Assembly (NCBI GenBank): GCA_020632975.1
Contig: JACKEL010000004.1
Coordinates: forward strand, 372,001 to 436,000
Length of the DNA stretch: 64,000 nt
Reading direction: 5' to 3'
From: Myxococcales bacterium
Lineage (GTDB): Bacteria > Myxococcota_C > UBA6777
Position numbers and translations under genes: made by a program. Positions 43,957 to 52,699 of this stretch are shown piece after piece; positions within the stretch are counted from its first letter, which is position 1; each line of letters begins with the position of its first letter. The notes below the pieces were generated by a model that did no database searches, had not been told where the DNA came from, and saw only the letters and a program-made list of their open reading frames with translations.

Positions 43957-45372
43957 ATGTCAAAAGAGAAAGATGCAAGATTGCTGCACCCGCTCGTCTA
44001 CGTGGTAGACGACGACGAAGATATGCGCGGGATCTTGCGCTTGTGGTTGGAGGAAGCAGGCTACCAAGTCGAAGAGTTTGAGAATGCTCGCAGTATGCTT
44101 GAAAGCATGCGCGAAGTCCGTCCTCAAACGGTGATCATGGACTTGATGATGCCTGTGATGGGGGGGCTTGAAGCCCTTCAAGAGATGCGCGCGATGGAGT
44201 TTTGGGCGCCTGTCATTATCTTGACGGCCTCGGATACTGCGCGCGATGCGTTGCAAGCGATCAAGCTGGGTGCATACGATTACCTCGTCAAGCCCGTTGA
44301 ACGCGACCGTTTGGTTGCAAGTATGCGCAACGCAGTTGAACGATATCTCTTGCAAGCCAAGGTCGAAGAACTCGAAGCGGTCGTTCAAGAACGATACGAG
44401 TTTCAAAATATCGTGGGCGCCTCGGAGACGATGGAACAGGTCTTCCAAGACGTGCGAAAGGTCGCTCCCAGCTCGATATCTGTCTATATCTTTGGTGAGT
44501 CCGGGACTGGGAAAGAGTTGATCGCCAATGCGATCCACCACGCAGGGCAACGCCGCGTACACCCGTTTGTGGCGCTGAACTGTGCGGCAATCCCTGAAAG
44601 TCTCTTGGAAAGCGAGCTGTTTGGTCATGAAAAAGGGGCCTTTACAGGCGCGCACAATACGCGCAAAGGCTGCTTTGAACGTGCTCATGGCGGTACGCTT
44701 TTCCTCGATGAGATCGGTGAGATGAGCTTCTTGAGCCAAGCGAAGTTGCTGCGGGTCCTCCAAGAGCAATCCTTGGTTCGCGTAGGTGGCACGCGCCTGA
44801 TCCAAGTGGATGTGCGCGTGATCTGTGCCTCCAACCGCAACCTCGAAGAGATGGTGCAAGAAGGGGCCTTCCGCGAGGATCTTTACTATCGTCTCGCTGG
44901 TTACACCGTGTATCTGCCTTCTTTGCGTGAACGTAAAGACGATATCCCGCTTTTGATTCAATATTTCTTAAAGAAGTTCCAGCATGAGTCTGAACGACAG
45001 ATCCAAGGCTTTTCTGAACAAGCCATGGAAGCTTTGCTTGGCTATCACTGGCCAGGAAACGTGCGTGAACTCGCCAACGTCGTGAACAGCGCGGTGGTTT
45101 CGACGGATCATGAGATGATCCCGCTTGAAGCACTGCCCAAACGGATCTTTCGGACACAACAAGCGCGACAGGCCGCACGCGGCGATGTCACGGATGCGAT
45201 CATCCCGCTCGAAGATCTCGAAAAACAAGCCATCCTCAATGCTTTGCGGTTGACCAAAGGCAATGTGGAAAGCGCCGCACGCAAGTTACAGATCGGCCGC
45301 GCCACCTTGTACCGCAAACTCGCGAAGTACAAAGATGTTGAAGTGAAGAACTTTAAGGCGATTCACGATTGA
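43957..45372 (+). CDS. NtrC-family sigma-54 response regulator
   Basis: A 471-residue regulator. The receiver (1-120) has VDDDEDM, acceptor Asp in VIMDLMMPVMGG, Thr in ILTAS and Lys in YLVKPVERD. The AAA+ domain (about 145-385) has Walker A GESGTGKELIA, the sigma-54 contact loop GAFTGA, Walker B GTLFLDEIGEM and the R-finger region. A Fis-type HTH ends the protein (LTKGNVESAARKLQIGRATLYRKLAKY). It is a complete, phosphorylation-controlled activator of sigma-54 promoters. AAGG lies 7 nt before the ATG. No cognate kinase is directly adjacent; the degenerate HPt protein upstream is a candidate phosphodonor. Confidence 0.96.
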   Translation: MSKEKDARLLHPLVYVVDDDEDMRGILRLWLEEAGYQVEEFENARSMLESMREVRPQTVIMDLMMPVMGGLEALQEMRAMEFWAPVIILTASDTARDALQAIKLGAYDYLVKPVERDRLVASMRNAVERYLLQAKVEELEAVVQERYEFQNIVGASETMEQVFQDVRKVAPSSISVYIFGESGTGKELIANAIHHAGQRRVHPFVALNCAAIPESLLESELFGHEKGAFTGAHNTRKGCFERAHGGTLFLDEIGEMSFLSQAKLLRVLQEQSLVRVGGTRLIQVDVRVICASNRNLEEMVQEGAFREDLYYRLAGYTVYLPSLRERKDDIPLLIQYFLKKFQHESERQIQGFSEQAMEALLGYHWPGNVRELANVVNSAVVSTDHEMIPLEALPKRIFRTQQARQAARGDVTDAIIPLEDLEKQAILNALRLTKGNVESAARKLQIGRATLYRKLAKYKDVEVKNFKAIHD

Positions 45373-45402
45373 TGAGCCGAAAAGGGCTTCTTGGGGAGGG
45401 GA

Positions 45403-45459
45403 CTTGCGGACCAGCCGCAAGCACCAGGGGCGGGGAGGGTTGCTTACACAGCCGTAAGC
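45403..45459. terminator. Two hairpins between convergent genes
   Basis: CTTGCGG/CCGCAAG (45403-45421, 5-nt loop) and GCTTAC/GTAAGC (45442-45459, 6-nt loop) lie between the NtrC-like gene and the FKBP gene, which converge. No T-run follows on either strand, so a bidirectional Rho-dependent or weak terminator is a guess. Confidence 0.35.
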
Positions 45460-45466
45460 AGCGGGA

Positions 45467-45793
45467 TTACTTGACGCCGAGAAGTTCGACTTCAAAGATC
45501 AACGTTGCATTGCCAGGGATGACGCCACCCGCACCACGGGCACCGTAACCAAGTTCGGGTGGAATCGTAAGCTTGCGCTTTCCACCAACTTTCATGCCTG
45601 CCACACCTTGATCCCAGCCTTTGATCACGCGACCGCCGCCCAAGGGGAAAGAGAAGGGGCTGTTGCGATCCAAAGAAGAGTCAAACTTTTGTCCGTTGGT
45701 CAGCCAGCCCGTGTAATGAACGCTCACGGTCATGCCTGCTTTGGCTTCTTCGCCTGTTCCTACCTGAAGATCTTCGATTTGGAGTTCTGCCAT
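45467..45793 (-). CDS. FKBP-type peptidyl-prolyl isomerase
   Basis: A 108-residue single-domain FKBP isomerase, close to human FKBP12 in size. It shows VSVHYTGWLTNGQKFDSSLDRNSPFSF, GGGRVIKGWDQGVAGMKVGGKRKLTIPPELGYG and the C-terminal NATLIFEVELLGV; the active-site Tyr, Phe, Asp, Trp and Tyr positions are kept. There is no signal peptide, so it acts in the cytoplasm as a folding helper. A GGAGGCC-like site (rc of 45794-45805) precedes the ATG. Confidence 0.96.
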   Translation of the reverse strand: MAELQIEDLQVGTGEEAKAGMTVSVHYTGWLTNGQKFDSSLDRNSPFSFPLGGGRVIKGWDQGVAGMKVGGKRKLTIPPELGYGARGAGGVIPGNATLIFEVELLGVK

Positions 45794-46157
45794 CGTGCGG
45801 CCTCCTTGGTGTTAAGGGGAGGTTCCCCGAGATTTTATCTGGTTTGCTTTTGTCTCCCATATATTTGGAAGACAGAGCCCTTCCACGTACAGACTGTGGA
45901 AGCTTTTGGCGCGCGCAGCATAACACAGATGACATCAAACGCCAAACGAAACCTCGCTAGGGGATGGCTTTGTTCTAGACACTTTTGGTTGGATGTCATC
46001 TGTGAGTTGACACTTTTTAGGACTTGTCAAGCGTTTGAGAATGGGGCAAGATGACGAGCACGACACGATGGCAAAAGACCTTTCAAAGTCATGGATGTGG
46101 CCCCATCCACGAAGAGGAGATGGGGAGACAGAGCCAACATCACAAAGGAGCGCGAGG
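45794..46157. other. Intergenic region with operator candidates upstream of the fad operon
   Basis: 364 nt with no gene, divergent between FKBP (minus) and the thiolase (plus). It carries the paired palindromes described separately (45924-46004) and a TTGACA at 46007-46012 with no good -10. Confidence 0.5.
45924..46004. promoter_or_regulatory. Paired palindromic sites upstream of the thiolase gene
   Basis: CACAGATGACATC (45924-45936) and its exact complement GATGTCATCTGTG (45992-46004) form a 13-bp inverted repeat with a 55-nt spacer. Each arm is itself a small palindrome, GATG-W-CATC. The arrangement fits two operators for a dimeric regulator of the beta-oxidation operon, or a long hairpin. 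Confidence 0.5.
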
Positions 46158-47363
46158 ATGGGCGAAGCCTATATTTTTGATGCGGTTCGTACCCCACGGG
46201 GGAAGGGTAAACAGAGTGGTGCGTTGTACACCGTGCGTCCTGTGGACTTGGTGGTGACGGCATTGCGTGCTTTGCAAGAGCGTTATCAGCTCGACACAAG
46301 CGAAGTCGAAGACGTTGTGATGGGATGTGTGACTCAAACGGGGGAGCAAGGAAGTTGTATCGCCCGTGCAGCGGCCTTGGAAGCGGGATTTCATCAGATC
46401 GCCGCAGGGGTGACGCTGAATCGTTTTTGCGGATCAGGGATGGAAGCTGTGCATTACGCAGCAGGCCAGATCGCAGCGGGCTTTGCGGACCTCGTGGTGG
46501 CTGGCGGCGTGGAAAGTATGTCTCGCGTACCCATGGGCTCGGATGGTGGGGCGATGTGGGATGCCGTCAACCAGTGGCGTGTAGGGACCGTTCCCCAAGG
46601 GGTCGCGGCGGATCTTTTGGCGACGCTTCGGGGATTTTCGCGCGGTGATGTCGACCACTTTGCTTTAACCAGCCAACAGCGCGCAGTTGAGGCGATCGAG
46701 GCAGGGAGATTTCGCCGTAGCGTGGTGCCTGTTCGCGATCAGAACGGCGAAGTGATCCTCGATCGCGATGAGTTTCCTCGTCCAGATGCGACCTTGGAAG
46801 GGCTTTCTGCGTTGCGCCCGGCCTTTAAGATGATGGGCGAGCAGTTTGGGCTGGATACCATCACCAAGCGCAAGTACCCACAGCTCGACCGCATCAACCA
46901 CATCCATACTGCTGGAAACTCCTCAGGGATCGTCGATGGCGCAGCGGCCGTCTTGTTGGCGACCAAAGAAAAAGGCGAAGCGTTGGGTCTCAAGCCTCGT
47001 GCGCGCATCCGTTCCGCTGCGGTGGTGGGGGACGAACCCATCCTGATGTTGGATGGTCCGATCCCTGCGACCAAAAAAGCTTTGAAGAAAGCGCGGATGG
47101 AGATCCAAGATATCGATCTGATCGAAGTGAATGAGGCCTTTGCTGCGGTGCCTCTAGCCTTTATGCAGGCTTTTGGTGTGTCGCATGACATCGTGAATGT
47201 AAATGGCGGTGCCATCGCTCTTGGACACCCACTGGGGGCGACGGGCGCGATGTTGTTGGGGACCGTGCTGGATGCTTTGGAAGATCGCGATCTCTCAACA
47301 GGCTTGATCACCGCTTGTATCGCTGGTGGGATGGGCATCGCAACGATCGTCGAACGCGTGTAA
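46158..47363 (+). CDS. Acetyl-CoA C-acyltransferase (thiolase)
   Basis: A 401-residue thiolase, the beta subunit role of a fatty-acid oxidation complex; it cleaves 3-ketoacyl-CoA to acetyl-CoA and a shortened acyl-CoA. Catalytic residues are visible: Cys in VTLNRFCGSGMEA, His in NGGAIALGHPLGATG and Cys in TACIAGGMG. The ATG at 46158 has AAAGGAGCG 9 nt upstream; the open frame reaches 46035 but lacks a ribosome site there. The fadJ-like gene follows after 10 nt, in the order thiolase-alpha as in fadIJ. Confidence 0.95.
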   Translation: MGEAYIFDAVRTPRGKGKQSGALYTVRPVDLVVTALRALQERYQLDTSEVEDVVMGCVTQTGEQGSCIARAAALEAGFHQIAAGVTLNRFCGSGMEAVHYAAGQIAAGFADLVVAGGVESMSRVPMGSDGGAMWDAVNQWRVGTVPQGVAADLLATLRGFSRGDVDHFALTSQQRAVEAIEAGRFRRSVVPVRDQNGEVILDRDEFPRPDATLEGLSALRPAFKMMGEQFGLDTITKRKYPQLDRINHIHTAGNSSGIVDGAAAVLLATKEKGEALGLKPRARIRSAAVVGDEPILMLDGPIPATKKALKKARMEIQDIDLIEVNEAFAAVPLAFMQAFGVSHDIVNVNGGAIALGHPLGATGAMLLGTVLDALEDRDLSTGLITACIAGGMGIATIVERV

Positions 47364-47373
47364 GGGGGCTTTG

Positions 47374-49512
47374 ATGACACAAGAACAAAAAAATCCAGCT
47401 TTTCTTCAGTCTTTTGATGCAGATACAGGGATCGCAACGCTGACCTTTGCGATGGCAGATGGGGCCAACAAGATCAATGCCGCCTTTGGACAGGGCCTTC
47501 AGATGGGGCTGGACTGGGCATCGCAACAAACAGGTCTCAAAGGTTTGATCTTGGACAGCGCGCACAAAAACTTCTGTGTGGGCGGCGACATCGACATGAT
47601 GTTCAAACAGCGCGACCCTGTAGAAGTCCGTGCAGATGTGATGCAACTTCATCGGTTGCTGCGGCGTTTGGAGACGATGAAGGTCCCTGTTGTTTGCATC
47701 TTGGCGGGATCTGCGTTGGGAGGCGGATACGAGTTTGCTTTGGCTGCACACGCTCGAATTGCTGTGGATGATCCAAAGATCCAGATCGGCCTACCCGAAG
47801 TGTCTTTGGGTCTGCTTCCTGGGATGGGCGGGACACAGCGTTTGCCCCGTTTGATTGGTCTCCAAGCCGCGCTCGAAGGGATCTTGCAAGGGAAGCTCTA
47901 TCGCCCTTCACAAGCCAAAGACGCAGGGATGATCGATGATCTTGCGCCGCACGCAGAAGCCGCTCGCGCAAAAGCGGAGGCTTGGATCGCAGAGCATCCT
48001 CGCGCCAAACAGCCTTGGGACCGCGAGGACTTTGCATACCCTGGACCCCAACCCAACTCTGGCGACGCACGCAATCTCTTGATGGCTGCGAGCGCGATGT
48101 TGTTCAAGAAGACGGCTGGAGCGTTCAAAGGGCCCGAAGCTGCGCTCTCTTCCGTGCAAGAAGGAACGCAACTCACGTTTGATGCGGGTTGCGAGATCGA
48201 GTCACGTTACTTCGCAGGGATCGTCACAAGCAACCAAGCCAAGGACATGTTGCGAACGATCTGGTATCACCGCACAGCGGCCGAAAAACACGAAGGGCTG
48301 CCTTCGACAGAGGCCGCAGATATCCAAAAGATCGGGATCTTGGGCGCTGGGATGATGGGCGCTGGGTTGGCTTTTGTCAGTGCCTTGCGCGGTTATGACG
48401 TGGTCTTGAAAGATATCCGTCAAGACTCCCTCGACCGCGGGATGGAACACTGTTTGGCACAGATCCATAAGCGGCGAGATCTCGATGAGACGGGGAAAAA
48501 GGAACTTGCAGCCAAGATCAAGCCCACACTTGAAGCCGCAGATTTAGAAGGATGTGACCTGATTATCGAAGCTGTGTTTGAGAAGCTTGAGATCAAACAC
48601 CAAGTAAACCAAGAGCTTGAGGGCTTGCTCTCTGAAAAGGGCATCTGGGCCTCGAACACTTCGGCCTTACCGATCAATGATCTTGCGACGGTTTCTAAAC
48701 ACAAAGAGCGTTTTATTGGGCTGCACTTCTTCTCGCCCGTCGAAAAGATGCCTTTGTTGGAGATCATCTTGGGGGCCGATACTTCCGAGGAAACCTTGGC
48801 GCGAAGTCTCCATTATTGCAAAGCCATCAAGAAGCTGCCGATCGTCGTCAACGATGGTTATGGCTTTTACACCACCCGCGTCTTTTCTTCGTACATCCTC
48901 GAAGGGGCGCAGCTCGTCGCAGAAGGCCATCCTCCCGCCTTGATCGAGTGGGCTGCCCGTAGTGCAGGGATGGTGGTGGGACCTTTGCAGGTCTTCGATG
49001 AAGTCAGCCTGAGCTTGGGACGTCATGGGATCGAACAAGGCGAAAAGTACCTTGGCACCGAACTCAAGATGGCAGGTGTCGAGCTTGTGAAACAACTTGT
49101 CGATGTGCACAAACGCAACGGAAAAGCGGCAGGTGCAGGCTTTTTCAATTACGCAGATGGCCGTCGTAAGGGCTTTTGGGAAGGCCTGAAAGAGCTTGTT
49201 GCAGAGACGCCCGCAGATAGCAGTGTTGAGTTGGTGCAAGAACGTTTGCTGTTGATCCAATGCGTCGAAGCCCTCAAAGCTTTGGAGGCTGGTGTGTTGC
49301 GCAATCATCGTGATGCAGAGATCGGCGCGATCTTTGGGGTTGGGTTTGCTCCCAACACGGGTGGTCCCTTCTCTTACCTCGATCGCATGGGCCTGAACAA
49401 CGCCGTGGATAAGCTCAGTCGTCTTGCAGAGCGGTATGGTGAGCGTTTTGCGCCTCCTGCGATCCTGCAAAAGATGGCTGCCGCAGGTGAACGCTTTTTT
49501 GAGATAGTGTGA
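47374..49512 (+). CDS. fadJ: Multifunctional fatty-acid oxidation alpha subunit
   Basis: A 712-residue enoyl-CoA hydratase / 3-hydroxyacyl-CoA dehydrogenase. The hydratase half (1-190) has SAHKNFCVGGDIDM, CILAGSALGGGYEFALAAHARIA and PEVSLGLLPGMGGTQRLPRL with both catalytic Glu residues. The dehydrogenase half (about 315-700) has the NAD site GILGAGMMGAGLAF, SNTSALPI, GLHFFSPVEKMPLLEI and NDGYGFYTTRV. It runs the second and third steps of beta-oxidation. It follows the thiolase by 10 nt with a GGGGG-rich ribosome site. Its length is that of FadJ. Confidence 0.95.
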   Translation: MTQEQKNPAFLQSFDADTGIATLTFAMADGANKINAAFGQGLQMGLDWASQQTGLKGLILDSAHKNFCVGGDIDMMFKQRDPVEVRADVMQLHRLLRRLETMKVPVVCILAGSALGGGYEFALAAHARIAVDDPKIQIGLPEVSLGLLPGMGGTQRLPRLIGLQAALEGILQGKLYRPSQAKDAGMIDDLAPHAEAARAKAEAWIAEHPRAKQPWDREDFAYPGPQPNSGDARNLLMAASAMLFKKTAGAFKGPEAALSSVQEGTQLTFDAGCEIESRYFAGIVTSNQAKDMLRTIWYHRTAAEKHEGLPSTEAADIQKIGILGAGMMGAGLAFVSALRGYDVVLKDIRQDSLDRGMEHCLAQIHKRRDLDETGKKELAAKIKPTLEAADLEGCDLIIEAVFEKLEIKHQVNQELEGLLSEKGIWASNTSALPINDLATVSKHKERFIGLHFFSPVEKMPLLEIILGADTSEETLARSLHYCKAIKKLPIVVNDGYGFYTTRVFSSYILEGAQLVAEGHPPALIEWAARSAGMVVGPLQVFDEVSLSLGRHGIEQGEKYLGTELKMAGVELVKQLVDVHKRNGKAAGAGFFNYADGRRKGFWEGLKELVAETPADSSVELVQERLLLIQCVEALKALEAGVLRNHRDAEIGAIFGVGFAPNTGGPFSYLDRMGLNNAVDKLSRLAERYGERFAPPAILQKMAAAGERFFEIV

Positions 49513-49579
49513 GCTTCGACACAACTTTCGCTATCGTCTGTCGATACTTAGGAGAATCCTTTTCTCTCATTGACCTCCT

Positions 49580-49599
49580 CCCCGCCCCGAAGGGTGGGG
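49580..49599 (-). ncRNA. Right-end hairpin, presumed end of omega RNA
   Basis: A CCCC-G-CCC stem pairs with GGG-T-GGGG around a 4-nt loop. In TnpB systems the omega (reRNA) transcript covers the 3' end of tnpB and this hairpin and ends with a guide copied from flanking DNA. The minus-strand bases after the hairpin (about 49572 downwards, through GAGGAGGTCAA) would be scaffold end and guide. Confidence 0.5.
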
Positions 49600-49609
49600 A
49601 TTTCCCCTC

Positions 49610-50788
49610 TCACGAAGGTTGTTTTCCTGCTTCCTCGAAGCCACTTTGGAAGAGAGACAGTTGTCTTTCTGCCAAGAGGTGGCTTTCTCCACAGGCTTGA
49701 ACCGCCAGCCCGGCGGCACATTTGATGTTGAGCGCGGCATTGATGTCTCGATCGTGTTTCGCCCCGCATCTCGGGCAATTCCACATCCTGACACTTAAGG
49801 AAAGAGTTTCAAGGACATGCCCACAACAGCTGCAAGTTTTCGACGATGGGAACCAACGGTCTATCTTCACAAGTTCTCTGCCATACCATTCTGCTTTGTA
49901 CTCCAACATCCCTACAAAACCGCTCCATCCCACATCGCTGATACCACGAGCCAACTTGCGATTTTTCACCATGTTTTTCACGGCAAGGGTTTCGATGCCT
50001 ATCGCTTGGTTTTCGCGTATCAGGCGTGTCGAAAGTTGATGCAGGAAATCTCTTCTCTTGTCGGCAATCTGGGCATGGATGCGGGCTACTTTTCTCCGTG
50101 CTTTTTCTCGGTTCTTCGAGCCTTTCTGCTTTTTGGCAAGTTGGCGTTGGGCTTTGGCTAGCCTTTCTAGGTCACGTTCAAGATAGCGAGGATTTTCGAC
50201 TTTTTCACTGTCACTCGCGGTCAAAAAGTGGGTGAGGCCGAGGTCGATTCCGATGCTTTTGTTTTGGGGAGGAAAAGGTTGAGGGTCCAACTCAACCGTG
50301 AAACTCACAAAGTACCGTCCAGCGGTATCTTTGAGAATGGTGGCGGTTTTGGGAGCAGAAGGAAGGGGGCGACTGAAGCGGACATCGAAAGGTTGCTTCA
50401 TCTTGGCGAAGAAGAGTTCTCCCTCGAAGATGCGGAAAGCGTGGGTGGTGTAGGAGATGGATTGGTCGCCGCGTCTTTTTTTGAAGCGTGGTCGTTTGTT
50501 TCGCTTGGAGAAACAGTGGTTCCAAGCCTTGTCAAGGTGTCGTAAGGCCTGTTGAAGTGGATCGGAAGAGACGTCTTTGAGCCAAGAGTAGTCTTGTTGT
50601 TTCTTGAGTGCTGTGAGTTGTTTGGAGAGAGCGACCATGTTAGGACGTTTGTCGGCCGCAGAGATGGCATCCAGTTGTTTTCTGAGTCCCCAGTTGTAAA
50701 CAAAGCGAACACAGCCGAACTCTTTTGCGAGATGGGCTTTTTGTTCGAGAGTCGGGTAGATGCGATATTTGTAGCGAACTTTTTTCAT
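49610..50788 (-). CDS. tnpB: TnpB RNA-guided endonuclease
   Basis: A 392-residue full-length TnpB. The N-terminal wedge and REC-like part opens with YKYRIYPTLEQ and FVYNWGL. The RuvC site is complete: Asp182 in IGIDLGL, Glu266 in GIETLAVKNM and Asp348 in HDRDINAALN. The zinc ribbon between them has TCSCCGH and CPRCG. TnpB proteins cut DNA guided by omega RNA, which keeps the element at its site after excision. The gene looks intact: no frameshift and no missing residue. The C-terminal tail (about 40 residues after the RuvC-III motif) overlaps the expected RNA scaffold. Confidence 0.95.
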   Translation of the reverse strand: MKKVRYKYRIYPTLEQKAHLAKEFGCVRFVYNWGLRKQLDAISAADKRPNMVALSKQLTALKKQQDYSWLKDVSSDPLQQALRHLDKAWNHCFSKRNKRPRFKKRRGDQSISYTTHAFRIFEGELFFAKMKQPFDVRFSRPLPSAPKTATILKDTAGRYFVSFTVELDPQPFPPQNKSIGIDLGLTHFLTASDSEKVENPRYLERDLERLAKAQRQLAKKQKGSKNREKARRKVARIHAQIADKRRDFLHQLSTRLIRENQAIGIETLAVKNMVKNRKLARGISDVGWSGFVGMLEYKAEWYGRELVKIDRWFPSSKTCSCCGHVLETLSLSVRMWNCPRCGAKHDRDINAALNIKCAAGLAVQACGESHLLAERQLSLFQSGFEEAGKQPS

Positions 50789-50887
50789 GGGGAACCAACA
50801 GAAGTAGGTTTGTTTTGTTGTAAGCCTTACCTACAAACTCTGTCATATCATGTCACACGTTTCCACAAAAGCAGAACGGCGTTTCCT

Positions 50888-50907
50888 CCCCTGCCTGAAC
50901 GCAGGGG
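50888..50907 (-). repeat. Left-end hairpin of the tnpB element
   Basis: CCCCTGC (50888-50894) and GCAGGGG (50901-50907) pair around CTGAAC. A second, weaker pair GTAGGT/ACCTAC lies between it and the tnpB start. Confidence 0.7.
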
Positions 50908-50942
50908 GCTCCGCGCCTAAAAAAACAATGAAAGAGAATGAT

Positions 50943-51791
50943 ATGCCCTCTGTCTTGGACCCAACCCTCGAAGGGGAGGAAGGATTGGTTCAGCTTCGAG
51001 AGACGCGATCGCTGTTTGCATCGCGGAGCTTGGCGACGTGGGAGTCTTTGCCGCGTGCCTCACATCAAGGAGGCTTTTTTATCCCTGACCTTGTGGATCA
51101 TCACTTTGGCGCGGACTGGCGGACCTTTGTGCATGATCGACCTGTCGATGAAGCCAATGCTTCAGCTTGGTGGTCTGCGCAATTGCTCGATCCTGCGTGG
51201 GTGACACAGATCCGTCATCACTTTCTGTTTGAGGGGCCTCTTCTCCATGTGGGGCTACAAGACATCTTCCAACAAGACCTTGCTTGGGGGCTTTGGGAGG
51301 AGCTGTCGCGAGCGGAGTTTGTTCGACATCACTTCCCTGATTACCACATCGATATCATCCCTCACGAAAAGCTCGAACAGGGCAGCCTTTTGGAACATCT
51401 CGTCTCATGGCTACGCAGTCGAGAGGCTGCACAAGCACATCATTGGCTTGTGGGGTGGCCGCATCCTCTCCCCGCAGATCCCGCAGTACAGGTGCAGATC
51501 TCTCGCTTGCGAGAGGGCGACTTTTTCGCACCGCACGAAGATACAGGGCGCGAAGGGATCGCTGTGGTGTACAACCTTTCTGCGCACTGGGACCCGTCTT
51601 ATGGCGGAACGCTGTACTTTCCGCATCCTGACGGACAACGCATCGCCTTGGCGATCCCGCCGATCTTCAACAGTGCGATCATCTTTCGGCCGCAAGGTGC
51701 GCCACACTGGGTCGATCCTGTGCAACAGATCCCCGAAGGATTGGCGCGCTATACCATCACGTGTTTTTATTTGGTGGGGGATGAAGACTGA
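50943..51791 (+). CDS. 2OG-Fe(II) oxygenase
   Basis: A 282-residue protein whose C-terminal half is a prolyl-4-hydroxylase-like double-stranded beta helix: HxD in FFAPHEDTGREGIAVVYNLS, then DPSYGGTLYF, the distal His in QGAPHWVDPV and Arg in ARYTITCFYL for 2-oxoglutarate. The N-terminal half is unassigned. The substrate may be a protein or small molecule. The start is uncertain: ATG 50943 has AAAGAG, ATG 50928 has none, and anything further upstream lies in the tnpB element. The insertion may have replaced the native promoter. Confidence 0.85.
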   Translation: MPSVLDPTLEGEEGLVQLRETRSLFASRSLATWESLPRASHQGGFFIPDLVDHHFGADWRTFVHDRPVDEANASAWWSAQLLDPAWVTQIRHHFLFEGPLLHVGLQDIFQQDLAWGLWEELSRAEFVRHHFPDYHIDIIPHEKLEQGSLLEHLVSWLRSREAAQAHHWLVGWPHPLPADPAVQVQISRLREGDFFAPHEDTGREGIAVVYNLSAHWDPSYGGTLYFPHPDGQRIALAIPPIFNSAIIFRPQGAPHWVDPVQQIPEGLARYTITCFYLVGDED

Positions 51792-51818
51792 TTCTGAAAG
51801 GGCGATGGGACGGGGGGA

Positions 51819-52514
51819 TTAGCTGGAGAGCATACCAAGGTAGCGTTCTTTGCGGGTAATCTGAGGTTCTGCACGCAAAGAGCCGATCACCAACAAAAGC
51901 GAGCCAAGCATGGAAAGATAGAGTCCATACATTGGACTGAGATTTTTATCGTACCAAGCGTTGAGGAGCTGCATCGTAAAGGCGAGGAGGCACACTGCGC
52001 CCGCGAGCCATGTAACGCGTGTCACCTTCCATTCCAACGGCTTTTTGCGGAACCAAGTCACCACAAACTGCACGAAGATAGGCAGCCAACACAGCAGCCC
52101 AAGCGAACTCATGGTGGTCCCAAATCCTTGCTTGGGAGAAAGCAAAGCGTTCATCAGGACAAAGCCATCAGAGAGGATCACGACGATGGATAGGCTGAGA
52201 TGGACTGCCCAGATGGTAATGGGAGCGCCATGGCGACCGAGTCGCCCCGTGAGTTTGAAAAAGAGGGCGCTCATCCCCAGTGCATAAAGCAGCGGAAGAA
52301 TCGGGCGTTGCCAGAAGTTTTCGAGCAAGACCGCCCGATAAGGATGGATGATCGCACCGTTTTTATTGATGATTGCAGGAAGAAAGAAGCTCGCTGTGAG
52401 CGCCAAGCTCCCAATCAGGGTGAGGATCATCCCTTCTTTGGGGAGTTGAAGGCGTTCTTCGGCCATTCGTGCCTGACGACGTTGTTGTCGTTGTTCTTGC
52501 GCGTCGCGCGACAT
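51819..52514 (-). CDS. Six-helix membrane protein, unknown function
   Basis: A 231-residue protein with a charged N-terminus (Arg/Gln-rich, residues 1-25) and about six hydrophobic helices, among them LTLIGSLALTASFFLPAII and YLSMLGSLLLVIGSL. No family was recognised. It lies between the convergent 2OG oxygenase gene and the divergent clpS. The start ATG is preceded by GGAGGCACGA, a good ribosome site. Confidence 0.6.
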   Translation of the reverse strand: MSRDAQEQRQQRRQARMAEERLQLPKEGMILTLIGSLALTASFFLPAIINKNGAIIHPYRAVLLENFWQRPILPLLYALGMSALFFKLTGRLGRHGAPITIWAVHLSLSIVVILSDGFVLMNALLSPKQGFGTTMSSLGLLCWLPIFVQFVVTWFRKKPLEWKVTRVTWLAGAVCLLAFTMQLLNAWYDKNLSPMYGLYLSMLGSLLLVIGSLRAEPQITRKERYLGMLSS

Positions 52515-52699
52515 TCGTGCCTCCGTGATGTTCTCGTGTGTTCGTGGGCAAGCGTTCCAAGGTGTAGCACTTTTCGAATGAAAGCAAAAGCACCTGTTTT
52601 CGATGCGGAGTTTGGGGCTTGCTTTGCTTGAGGTTTCGACCCAACATGCGAGGCAATGGCTGGGATAAGATACCCGACAATGCGAGGAGAAAAATTGTG

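Larger units (their letters stand above)
49550..50930 (-). mobile_element. tnpB-only IS200/IS605-type element
   Basis: A TnpB gene flanked by the two hairpins usual for these elements: GC-rich right-end hairpin (49580-49599) downstream of tnpB, and left-end hairpin CCCCTGC/GCAGGGG (50888-50907) upstream. No tnpA is present, so it can move only in trans. It lies between the fad operon (stop at 49512) and the 2OG oxygenase gene, whose 5' end it abuts. Exact ends were not determined. Confidence 0.75.
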
